Shown: positions 36,136-46,800 of the stretch, piece after piece
Layout of the letters: the number at the start of each line of letters is the position of its first letter
How positions within the stretch are numbered: the first letter of the stretch is position 1
Assembly (NCBI RefSeq): GCF_036588685.1
Contig: NC_086375.1
Coordinates: forward strand, 41,323,270-41,387,269
Reading direction: 5' to 3'
Length of the DNA: 64,000 nt
Origin: Mytilus trossulus
Lineage: Eukaryota; Mollusca; Bivalvia; Mytilida; Mytilidae
The notes under the pieces: generated by a model
The model's database searches: none
Told to the model about the DNA's origin: nothing
Seen by the model: the letters and a program-made list of their open reading frames with translations, nothing else
Made by a program: the position numbers and the translations under genes

Positions 36136-36339
36136 ATGAGGATGTTTTCAGTCAGTTTAATTGAAGTCTGGAGCTGGCATGTCATTTAACTGCTAGTAGT
36201 CTGTTGTTATTTATGTATTATTGTCATTTTGTTTATTTTCTTTGGTTACATCTTCTGACATCAGACTCGGACTTCTCTTGAACTGAATTTTAATGTGCGT
36301 ATTGTTATGCGTTTACTTTTCTACATTGGTTAGATGTAT

Positions 36340-36645
36340 GGGGGGAGGGTTGAGATCTCACAAACATGTTTAACCCCGCCGCATTTTTGCGCCTGTCCCA
36401 AGTCAGGAGCCTCTGGCCTTTGTTAGTCTTGTATTATTTTAATTTTAGTTTCTCGTGTACAGTTTGGAAATTAGTATGGCGTTCATTATCACTGGACTAG
36501 TATATATTTGTTTAGGGGCCAGCTGAAGGACGCCTCCGGGTGCGGGAATTTCTCGCTACATTGAAGACCTGTTGGTGACCTTCTGCTGTTGTTTTTTATT
36601 TGGTCGGGTTGTTGTCTCTTTGACACATTCCCTATTTCCATTCTC
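36340..36645 (+). repeat. Dispersed repeat with 'TTGTCTCTTTGACA' 3' end
   Basis: GGGTTGAGATCTCACAAACA, GCCTGTCCCAAGTCAGGAGC, GCGGGAATTTCTCGCTACAT and GTTGTCTCTTTGACACATTC are in order. A diverged second copy is at 9015-9330. Confidence 0.7.
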
Positions 36646-36715
36646 AATTTTATGTATTGGATAGGAACAGAAAGTTTGCCTTGCAGCAGGCCACCTACGG
36701 ACCCCTCAAAGAGTT

Positions 36716-37073
36716 TTATTTTAGTTTAAACATATTTATTTATAGTGGATTGGGAAACAAGTTTTGCAACTTATATTAATCCCTTTCCACTTTGCGAGTG
36801 CGAGTACTGCCTTATAGCGGCATTAGCCTACTCTTTTTTCGAAATCTACAAGGGTGTCTTTAACGTGCAAGAGATATGGTCCTCTCTCTTAACACAGGTC
36901 AGCCATTTATCGTCCACTTCCGACGGACTATCATCGTTTCTTTAAGACCATACTCGCAAATGGTGTCAAGGGAGAGCCGAAAATCGAGTTCCTGAAATTT
37001 TCATCCCGCACGGGAATCGAACCAGGAACCTTTGTGTTAGTAGTCCGATGCACTACCACTACACCACGGCTCT
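36716..37073 (-). mobile_element. Complete tRNA-derived SINE
   Basis: On the minus strand the head (from 37073) has a polymerase III A box (TGGTGTAGTGG, 37066-37056) and a canonical B box (GGTTCGATTCC, 37023-37013). About 280 bp of body follows, ending in an A-rich tail. The 11-bp direct repeat CTCAAAGAGTT flanks it at 36705-36715 and 37074-37084, which marks target-primed insertion. It has landed in an older repeat that resumes at 37085 with GGTGCAAGGGTTCTTAACGT. Confidence 0.88.
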
Positions 37074-37479
37074 CTCAAAGAGTTGGTGCAAGGGTTCTTA
37101 ACGTGCAAAGAGTGTGGCACTCTCTTTACACGAGACATCGGATTTAACGTCCCCATTCTGACCGGACGCGACTGCGAACTTGATAGATCCCGCACAGCCA
37201 AACGGACGCCCCACTACGGCAAGAGTTTTACTGCCGGTCGGGAGAAGACTAAGTGACTATATTTCTATTTCCCAGTAACCCTTGGGGAATTTTGAAATGC
37301 ACAATTAACAAAGCAAACGTTAGTTTCAAATACTTTTAAATAGACTTTTAAGGATAATGTACCCTTGCGTTGATCCCATGCTGAACATAACAAAAATCTC
37401 TGTACAAAGGTCTGTGAATTTTCTACAAAAATAGTGATTTTATTTTCACCAAATTCTCTTTTTCTACTAGTTACACTAG

Positions 37480-37640
37480 TAATTTTTGGGGCCCTTTATA
37501 GCTTGTTTTTCGGTGTGAGCCAAGGCTCCGTGTTGAAGGCCGTACTTTAACCTATAATGGTTTACTTTTTAAATTGTTTTTTGGATGGAGAGTTGTCTCA
37601 TTGGCACTCACACCACATCTTCCTATATCTATATAAATAA
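37480..37640 (+). repeat. Interspersed repeat family A, copy
   Basis: GGGGCCCTTTATAGCTTG, TTGAAGGCCGTACTTTAACC, GGAGAGTTGTCTCATTGGCA and CACCACATCTTCCTATATC are in order. Confidence 0.85.
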
Positions 37641-38775
37641 TAATGCTTTGCAAGAAGTTTCCCCTTTACATATATACAAAATTATGTCTCTATTATTCAT
37701 TGTCTGCAGCTGTTTTGATACTTTTGCAGTTTGCACATTTCGTAATTGACATGCCACAGAAGGGGTCATAAACCATACCCGAAAAGATAAAATATTGATC
37801 TAAGTACTTTATTTGCATCTCTGAACCCCCACCCCGGTTTGTTTTTAGGAGGGTGTCTAAAAATGGTCGATTACAGACAGCCGAGTACGCATTTTACTTT
37901 CCAGGCGTGTTTACGTTGATTGTTACTGTCCTGAATACTGCCCTTTCATAAAATAGTGATTTTTTTAGTGTTCTATCGAACTTTTGAAGAAAAAAAACTG
38001 ATAACCATTCAGACAAAAAAGTTATGTTGAAAAAATCTTACAGATACAGCAAGTGATTCTTAACAGCTATAAGATACATTTTTCTTTTAAAATACAAACT
38101 TTTTCATCTTATGGGAAACTATTCCAAGCTTAAAACTTTCACTGTAACCTCGCTCTTACTTATCCCCATCCCCCAAATAAAACCCAAACAAACAAACCCG
38201 CAATACTATTTTCATTCTTATAGTCAGCACTAAATTGTTCACAAAAAATGTGTTTTAAGCTGCTAAAGACATATGATTCAAACGATCAGAAAGTCCTTTG
38301 TTCTATATTTTTGCTCTCCATTTTTATGCAAAAACTTTTACATTTTTATTTAATGGGTTATTGTTGAAGGTATTACGATGACGTATGGTTATTAACACAT
38401 ACTTCCTTTGGTGTCTTATGGAAATTTGTTCATTGACAACAAACATACCACATCATCTACTTTATATAAGTATTGTATAAATTACAACGTATTTTGTTGA
38501 TCTTGCAAAATGATTGTAATCCCGAAAATCGTAAACACATTTTCTTATCTTAAAAGGGGGCAAGAAGGGTTCCATTAACAGGCCAATAAATAAGATTAGA
38601 GTTAATTTAAAAAAAAAAAAAAAAGATAGGGGTATTTTTTCTTGCATAATAACAGTACACGGATTCACAACAATGTCAATTTCAAGAAACCAGGCAACAG
38701 TTAATTAATAAATAACAGTACATCATCAATGATCTTGAATATATGCCACTTTTAACTAAAACATAAAGGCACAGA

Positions 38776-38835
38776 ACCAGGACATAGGAGCACAGAACCA
38801 GGACCATTTTTTCTTATCACCAGCACCGCGTCAGG
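38776..38835 (-). repeat. Subterminal direct repeats of the 5-kb element, right
   Basis: Inverted counterparts of the left subterminal units: AGAACCAGGAC twice, then TCACCAGCACCGCGTCAGGA. Confidence 0.75.
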
Positions 38836-40047
38836 ACAATTCCGTTTAACGAATTTGCACGACTTTTGCAATATTATATTGTTGTAATATACTTTGCATG
38901 GTACTTATGACGCATCAGAGAAAAATTAAGCAACAAAACAGTCGTTTTATTGCCGTTCTGATACAATGTAAACAAACCCACCAGCACAGAATCAGGACCC
39001 ACCAGCACCCGTCAGGACCAAATCACCAGCACAGTACGTTCTCTCGCAGGACAACCATACCCACCGTGCAGTTGCGAGGAGAGTTTACACTCAGTCAAAT
39101 TCGCGAATAGGACACGATCGGTGAAATGCAGATCAGACGACTAAACTGATTTCTGAAGATCATAAAAACATTTCGCTAGTGGATTCATAGTGTAAGTAGT
39201 CAGTAGAACTTCAACCCACGAACACAAATTAACCAAAAGACATCATCATGATCTGGTTGGATGGATGATGTGTCTGTGTCTCAACTCAAAGAGACTTATC
39301 TTAACGTCTTAGAACAAAGAAACCAGAAATAAATCTAATTTTCAAAATCATCATAATTATCCTGTTAAATATTGCCAACAGTTAATTGTAGAAGAAAAGG
39401 AAGTAAAAGAAACTGCATTATTTATTACTAAAAAAAACCAAAATGACCTCACTCTTTCCTTTGGAGTTTTCCAATCTAATGTTTGCAGAATTAATTGTAA
39501 AATCACAAACAGTTTTTAATAAACCAATCTTAATATTTTGTTTTTAAAGGTCGTGAATCATTTGACTACATTGAACTATAGCTACGTCTTGTTCAGAAAA
39601 TGTTACGTTTATGATATTATGAATGCCTCTGTTAAAACGTTGAAATCAATACTTCATCTGGTTATCCAATGTTTACACCTACATTTTTTACCAAAATACA
39701 GTGGTCGTTATAATAACCTTTCCAAGCGGGTGATTATCCAATATCAAATTATGATACTATTGATGTATGTACATGCACGTCATGTCTCTCTGTTATATCC
39801 TTCATTGAGTACGCCGAAGATAAAATGTTGTGATAACAAATACATTGAACAGTTTTTAAACATCATTTAAAAATCAAAAACATGGACGAAAGACATATGT
39901 TTAGAATAGTACTACAGACAAGTGTAATACAACAACATGTCAAACTAGCATAGGATCGCTATGAGTTTATAAATATTTAACCGATATTATTAAACGGACC
40001 AGTTTATCCCGATTGGGCACCTAACTTAAAAACTAGTTTAGTTTTAA

Positions 40048-40092
40048 AGTGGTCTGTAATGTGAGTGGTCTGTAATGTGAGTGGTCTGTGAC
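40048..40092. repeat. 16-bp tandem repeat
   Basis: AGTGGTCTGTAATGTG occurs twice in tandem, with a third partial unit AGTGGTCTGTGAC. Confidence 0.9.
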
Positions 40093-40689
40093 AGAGGGTT
40101 ACTTTGTTGTTATTGTTTTCTGTTATACCATTGTTATACATTTGGTCTAGTGTTTTGTGCTCATATATTTTATTAAGGGATTTCGCTTCTATGTTTCAAA
40201 GTAATTAACTTAAAAGCACTAGTTTATATAAATAAGGGATTAATAAAGGAATCCAAAGAGCAAAAAAATATATATGTCACCGTGCTTGTTTTTGAAATAT
40301 TAGCCATTGAAATTTTGGCGGGAAAATATTCTCCCTTGACTTTTTAAGCTTTATTATTGACAAGTTGAAGTTCTCAAAAACTGTTAAAAAGTAATTAAAA
40401 TGTTATAAGACTTTTACAGATGGCTTATCATTATGCATGTAAAAGATTTACAAAACTGAGAAAAATGGGGGTCACCGGGCAAAATTTTTCAAGGCATTGA
40501 AATAGATAAAACCAGAGGATTCCGAAATCTGACACAAAAACTAAAACATGACAAGCCAGCTTCCTTAATGAATACTTAATTTGTCATAGCTAGTGGTGAT
40601 GTATGTCTAAGGATATGATAGGATAAACATATTTACTAATCCGAAACTATGCTTATTCCTCGGCTATAACTCATCGACATATTGAAAAA

Positions 40690-41025
40690 GTAGATAAACG
40701 GACATTAAAACGCGTTTAATCCCCTATAAATGTCTGCACCTGTCCTAAGTCAGGAATCTGATGTACAGTAGTCGTCGTGTGCTTGTGTAGTTTATCGTGT
40801 TTCTCGTTTCTCGTTTTTATATAGATTAGACCGTTGGTTTTTCGTTTGAATGGTTTTACATTACTAATCTTTGGGGCCCTTTATAGCTTTCTGTTCGGTG
40901 TGAGCCAATGCTTTGTTTTGAATACCGTACCTTGACCTATAATGGTTTACTTTTATAAATTGTTATATCGGGATGGAGAGTTGTCTCATTGGCACTCATA
41001 CCAAATCTTCCTATATCTATTGTCA
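40690..41025 (+). repeat. Interspersed repeat family A, near full length
   Basis: AAACGCGTTTAATCCCC, CACCTGTCCTAAGTCAGGAA, GGGGCCCTTTATAGCTTTC and GAGTTGTCTCATTGGCACTC to ATCTTCCTATATCTAT. The copy at 60245-60560 is the reverse-orientation equivalent, so the two define a family length of about 330 bp. Confidence 0.85.
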
Positions 41026-41394
41026 ATAGAGTTCACTAAAAAAAAACAGCGATCCGACTAAGAACACCTCAGTCAGTATCTTGGTGTGATTTGTGCGGTC
41101 AAATCTTCTTTTTTTTAATTTTGTGTACTGTTTGGTGTCTGATAAACATTTTTCTTTTTTTTTCTTTACCTAGGACACATGGTATTTGATTGCTTCTTTC
41201 AAGTTGTAACAGTTATATTCTTTCGGTTCAAGAACAGGTTCACGATTTTAAGATGGCGTAAATCCATGTTTAACTGAAAATATACGTGTGGAGCAAAGCA
41301 TTGTTCTTTATACGAAGGATTTGTAAAGTGACTGAGATCACTATACAAATCCCATGTTTATACGTTTACTTTCTTGAAAAGTTATGATAGTTAT

Positions 41395-41510
41395 CAAAAG
41401 TACCAGGATTATAATTGTGTACGCCAGACGCGAGTTTCGTCTACATAAGACTCATCAGTGACGCTCAGATCAAAATAGTTAAAAAAGCCAAATAAATACA
41501 AAGTTGAAGA
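41395..41510 (-). repeat. Interspersed repeat family C fragment
   Basis: TACCAGGATTATAATTGTGT, ACGCCAGACGCGAGTTTCGT and CTACATAAGACTCATCAGTG are the reverse of the 18974 unit. Confidence 0.8.
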
Positions 41511-43829
41511 GCATTTAGGAACATGACAAGCTGTTTTTATTATTATGTCAATCCATTTTTAAAAACGACAACTAAAATAATCCCAAAACAAGATGTTATA
41601 TGTCATTCCTACCTTTGATATGCATAATCATGTTTGATGATAAACACGCAAAAAAAATATTGGTAAGTTGTTGTTCAATTAATATTCAATTGCATTTCGG
41701 TACTTAGGATGCATTCGTAGATATTGATTATCGTTCCTACTAAACAGAAAGAACTTCCGGGAGCAGAACCATTGAACCAGGAAATAAAATTTAGGAAAAC
41801 AATGTTTTCCTTGATGAGTATGTCAATAAGACATTATTAATACATGTATTTATCATCTTGAATGTATAACAGAAAGGCTTATTTTACGTGAACAATAATG
41901 AATTCTTAAAAATTTACTCAGATATCGGTAAAATTTCTTCATCATGTCATGAATCATAGTTCACAAAGAATACTAATCGTGTCATGTAAAGCACAATAAT
42001 ATCTGATTTTCAGACTGATTGCTTGGAGATACTGTTGGTTTGAATTGTGCTGTTAGTTATCAGTTTATATTAGGTTTGTGTTTTTATGCACACATTCTAA
42101 TTTCATCCTACATTGTCCTACACTACAAAATAAGAAATTACATTTCTCACTCTGCCAGAAGCTTAAATTCACTTTGTTAACACATTTTTTATATGTATGA
42201 TAACTTTCCAAATATTCTGTTTAGAGATGTTCGTAAGGATACACGTGTACAAGGGTTATGTTGTAAATCTGAATTGATTTTTCTACCCAATGGCGTATAA
42301 CACGCCTACTTTTGTTGACTGAATCATCCGTAGCAATCCGACCAAAGTATGGCAATTGTAATTATTTTGTCTACTGAGGCCAATTTGGAAACAAACATCT
42401 CGCAGTAAAAGGTATCTTCCCACTCTCCAGGTCTAAATGTTTCTCAAAGTTATCTGATTTGAATTCATTTCTATGTTACGTCAAGAGAGAGTGAATGATA
42501 TCTTTGGAATTGGAAAATTTGTGTTCTAAAAATAGAAACTCCTGACGCATTAAACCATTAGACAGACATGACAGACCTCAAATAACACTCACTTAAGGTT
42601 TGTATCACATAATCTTTTACGAATTTACATGTACAATAAAGATAATAATTCCTATTTAATATAGAGAAAAGCTGACATACAGTTTTTATATGGCTGCAAA
42701 ATTTTATGATACTTATTTCAAAAGTTAGGCCTGTTCAGTCAACCTTAGGCTATCTAATGTCATGGTTCTCATGTATAAATTGCATTTTGAGCTTAAATAT
42801 GGACTTGGAAAATTGAAATCTGATGAAACTCGGTTTTCTGGAGGAGTGGGCTTCCCTTCAGTCTTACATAGGAAGTTCAGATGCATAAAACTGGCAAAAA
42901 TAGTTGTAATTTTTATTGAATTACGCATAGGAAACAACTATTTCCTGTTTCAACCTATTTGAAGTAAAAATTCAGAAAAATTACTAAAATTCAGTATTTT
43001 TGTTCCAAATGACTGTCTTTAGACTGCTGAACCAAGATCATAATTACTCCCACCTAACAACTGTTTGTTTCAATTTGTTAACTGGGGTCCAATCTTCATG
43101 CAGGCTACAGCTGTATACCTATACCAGCATGACCATCTTCCCTGTTTAAAAAAAGGATGAAAAATCGTCAAAATTGATGCTTTTTGCACCTGATGACCAA
43201 CTTTGAGACAAATTTCCCCATTGGATTACTTACTTATGAGGAAACATATGACAACAAATGTATGTTTAACTAAATACACTAAGCATGCTAAGTACACATT
43301 CAAATTACAGGCACTTAGGGCATGCTGACCTCTTCTATATTTCAGCTTATTCCCATTATTTTAACACTTTCTTTTCTCATACCAACACCAACTTACCATT
43401 GCAAGAAGTTTACAAGTGCCACCCACACTACTGTGTTTTTCCAGTTATTTCAATGTACATACAATTTATATTATTCTTTTTGTTATGACATCTGTTAACA
43501 TGGTTGAATTTTTTTAGAGTTTTTAATGACTATATAGGAGGATGTACTATTTTATATATTTACAAATTTAGCTGTTAGTTGCATAATATTCATAATTTAT
43601 ACATGTACACTGTATGTGGATTTTTTCATAACTTCTCAGCTTTTAAAATTAAAAATGAGTTACAAGTTACCATACTCATCGTCCATAGCAACAAAAAATT
43701 ATGAAAATTGCACCTACATTTGTACTCATGATCAATATATCAGTCTTTCTTTGTACATGGAATATGTATAAATTATTTGTTATCTTTATTGTTTTTTTCA
43801 CTTTTTCAGTATAGATCTGTTTTGTCCAC

Positions 43830-46800
43830 ATGAGTGAAAGTGAAACAGAGCCAAATTCAGAGAGGACTCCTCTAATGACTACTTCTGCCTCCCTCGACTC
43901 CACAACCAGGAGAAGTTTTAGACAGGAGGACTATGACGACTTAGAGGGACAACAACCAAGGGTAAGTGAAAGCCTGTCTTCATTGATTTTACAACTAGGA
44001 GAAGTTTTAGACAGGAGGACTATGATGCCTACCGTAAAGTTTTTTTTTCTTTGCATAAAATTTTATGTTTCCCTATTAAAAAGGATTAAATAATTGAGCA
44101 AAATGAAAATGTTCCTACCCTATTTTTTCAAGGAGGAAATCCTAAATACTTACTTCTTTGTTTGGTCATAAGGTTTATCGTATAGCAGAATATTTTTATT
44201 TTGGTGTTACATGTATCATTGTTTAAATTTTTTTCTTTTCAGGTCAGTGCGGAAGATGAAGGAGAAAGTACCAGAGAGAGGCCACAGAGAAGACGAGGGA
44301 CCAGTGGAGAGGAGGAACAGGAAGAACAAGAGTTTTACTATGGAGCAAAGCATGTCATCATGTTATTTGTACCAGTCACACTTTGCATGTTGGTTGTTGT
44401 GGCAACCATTAGCTCTGTCAATTTCTACACAAAGAAAAGTGGCTATTTGTAAGTTTATCTTTAATTTGGAAAGAAATAGATTTATGGGGGATTTAATATT
44501 AAAGCAAAACAAAATGATTTTCTTAAAAACTGTATATGAAAAATAAATTTGTTTAAGCACTCAGCATTGAGGAAAAAAGCAATAAGATAAGATGATAAGA
44601 TATTTCCTAGAGAGAAACTATTAATTGGTGTTAGTCTACTTTTGTTGGTGAATCAAGAAAAAAAATTATTGCACACTGCCTAAGGCCTAACTCAAATACA
44701 CTCTTGTGTAGTTTAATTTTGTTTCACTTTTATCAGAATTTTTAGGGTTTAAGGTCTGATGGACAGTACTTTTTTTTTACAATTATCCTGTTTGTTATTG
44801 CCTAGCAGATTATATGGAAATGAAAAGATGTGGTACGATTGCCAATGAGACAATTCTGCCTACTAGTTGATGTAGAAGTTTACATTTTATCAATTTTGTT
44901 TTAAACTGTTTAACATGCATATATGCAAAATATACTATTTCAGGATTTATACACCATTTCATGATGCCGACAAACCAGAGACAAATACTGGGACCAAAAT
45001 CTGGCAGTCATTAGCTAATGCCTTTATATTACTGGGGGTGATAGTTGTCATGACTATAATACTGTTCCTGTTGTATAAATATAGATGTTATAAGGTAAGT
45101 TAATGAAAACATTTTGAAGCAGTAAGGACATTCATGTTGTTAACCTTTTAGAACTGATTTAGAAAAAAAATTAAAACAAAAGTTAAAATTGTTATGTTCA
45201 CATAATTTTTTCTATTTTTGATTTTTGAATATAAGCTGTTCAAATTAAGGTATAAAAAATTTCTCAACCAATTATGGTGAGACCTGAGAAAATACGTTTT
45301 CAAGTTTACTTAAAGTGGTCAACTTCGTTGATGTTGATAGATAATACTTTTTTGCGACAAATCTGTATGGGGTAAGCAGTAAGCTGAAGGCATCAGACAG
45401 TAAATAAACACAATCTTGATGTAGAAGGGGATTTCATCCTTAGATTTCCTGAAAAATTAACCTTGAATCCTTTTAAATTCTGGATTAAAAACAGTCCTCC
45501 TGTATTCCAAAAGGTAAATCATTAATTCCCTAGTCCCTATATAAAAGTGTTAATCATGAATTCCTGTAAAATAAAAGGTCCAATCCAGACATCCAGAAAA
45601 AGTCCTTCCACACCTCTTTCAATGGGTTGCAGAGGGTATAATGTTTTTGACCCGTCCGTCCGTCAGTCCTGTTTCTTGTCATCGCAATTCCTCTCAAACC
45701 TCACAAAAGAATTTCATGAAACCTTTTCAGATAATAAGGACATACTATGTAGTTGTGCATATCGACAGGAAATTGCGATTCAATCTTTTTTCTAGGAGTT
45801 AGCCCCTTTGAACTTATTTACTTTAATGTACTACTGCAACAGTTTGTCATCGCAACTCCTCTCAAACCACACACCAGAATTACATGAAACCTTTTCAAAT
45901 AATAAAGACATACTATGTAGTTGTGCATATCGACAGGAAATTGCGATTCAATTTTTTTCTAGGAGTTACGCCCCTTTGAACTTATTTACTTTAATGTACT
46001 ACTGCAACAGTTTGTCATCGCAACTCCTCTCAAACCACACAACAGAATTTCACGAAACCTTTTCAGATAATAAGGACATACTATGTAGTTGTGCATATCG
46101 ACGGGAAATTGTGATTCAATTTTTTTTCTAGGAGTTATGCCCCTTTGAACTTATTTGCCTCACTACTGTTGACTCCTCTCGCTTTGAATTTGAATTCTCC
46201 AAAAAAACTGAACAGTAGTTTGTCATCGCAGCTCTTTTGAATCATTTGATTGTGTTCATTTTACTTGCTAGGGAGATTTTTGTTTCTTCAGTGACAATAT
46301 GAAGACGTGGGGTATGTGAGCGTGCTCACAAAGGTTCTTAAATTAATATCTATTATCGCCATTTTATGAAATTTTCCTTTCATCTTGCTCATGTTACTTA
46401 TTGATAATTTTACTTAAAGCCAAAAAAGCTCTTTCATCACAGTAGAGTGATATGAAAAATTATCGCTAGAAACTAAGTTTGCACATAGCTGTTATCAATG
46501 AAATTAACAATGTTGTCATAGGTAATCTATAATTATATATTTTATAATTTCAGTTCATACACGGCTGGCTGATTATGTCATCTCTAATGTTACTGTTCTT
46601 GTTCTCATATATTTATCTTGGGTAAGTAATTTTGTTATTAGGGTAGACAAGATAAATTAGGGATATATGCTTTAACTATGTAGAGTTGGGTATTGGGTAT
46701 TACATCTGAACTATCAGAGTGTATTAATTGTGCATAAAAGTTAGGTTTGCAATGTTTATCATGCAAAACCTGAAAGCTTTTTTTTCAAATTTCTGCAGCA

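Larger units (their letters stand above)
34051..39068. mobile_element. 5.0-kb Transib/RAG-like inverted-repeat element, non-autonomous
   Basis: Both ends begin CACGGTGGGTATGGTTGTCC and stay inverted-identical for about 70 bp with three mismatches. The outermost 5 bp, CAGTT, is duplicated at 34046-34050 and 39069-39073. Further inside, direct repeats of a GTGCTGGTGGGTCCTGA unit occur at both ends (34437-34495 and 38776-38835), pointing inward. A 5-bp duplication with CAC-initial termini is the pattern of Transib and RAG-like transposons, and CACGGTG differs by one base from the recombination-signal heptamer CACAGTG. No transposase frame is seen. The interior holds a SINE, a family A copy and other repeats, so part of its length is later insertion. 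Confidence 0.75.
39074..43809. other. Gene-free spacer upstream of presenilin
   Basis: It contains a 16-bp tandem repeat, a long family A copy and a family C fragment. An untranslated first exon and promoter of presenilin should lie here or further upstream, but no start site can be identified by eye. Confidence 0.45.

Noticed and set aside
36968-37073. A functional tRNA gene on the minus strand
   Set aside because: A and B boxes are present, but the acceptor stem does not close and about 280 bp of SINE body with an 11-bp target duplication follows, so it is a SINE head.
39538-39870. A 110-codon plus-strand frame
   Set aside because: It has no family resemblance, promoter or splice context. 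The length is within chance for this base composition.
45547-46131. Plus-strand frames in presenilin intron 3 as extra exons
   Set aside because: They are simply repeated translations of the 168-bp array units. The 168-bp length is a multiple of three, which keeps frames open by chance.
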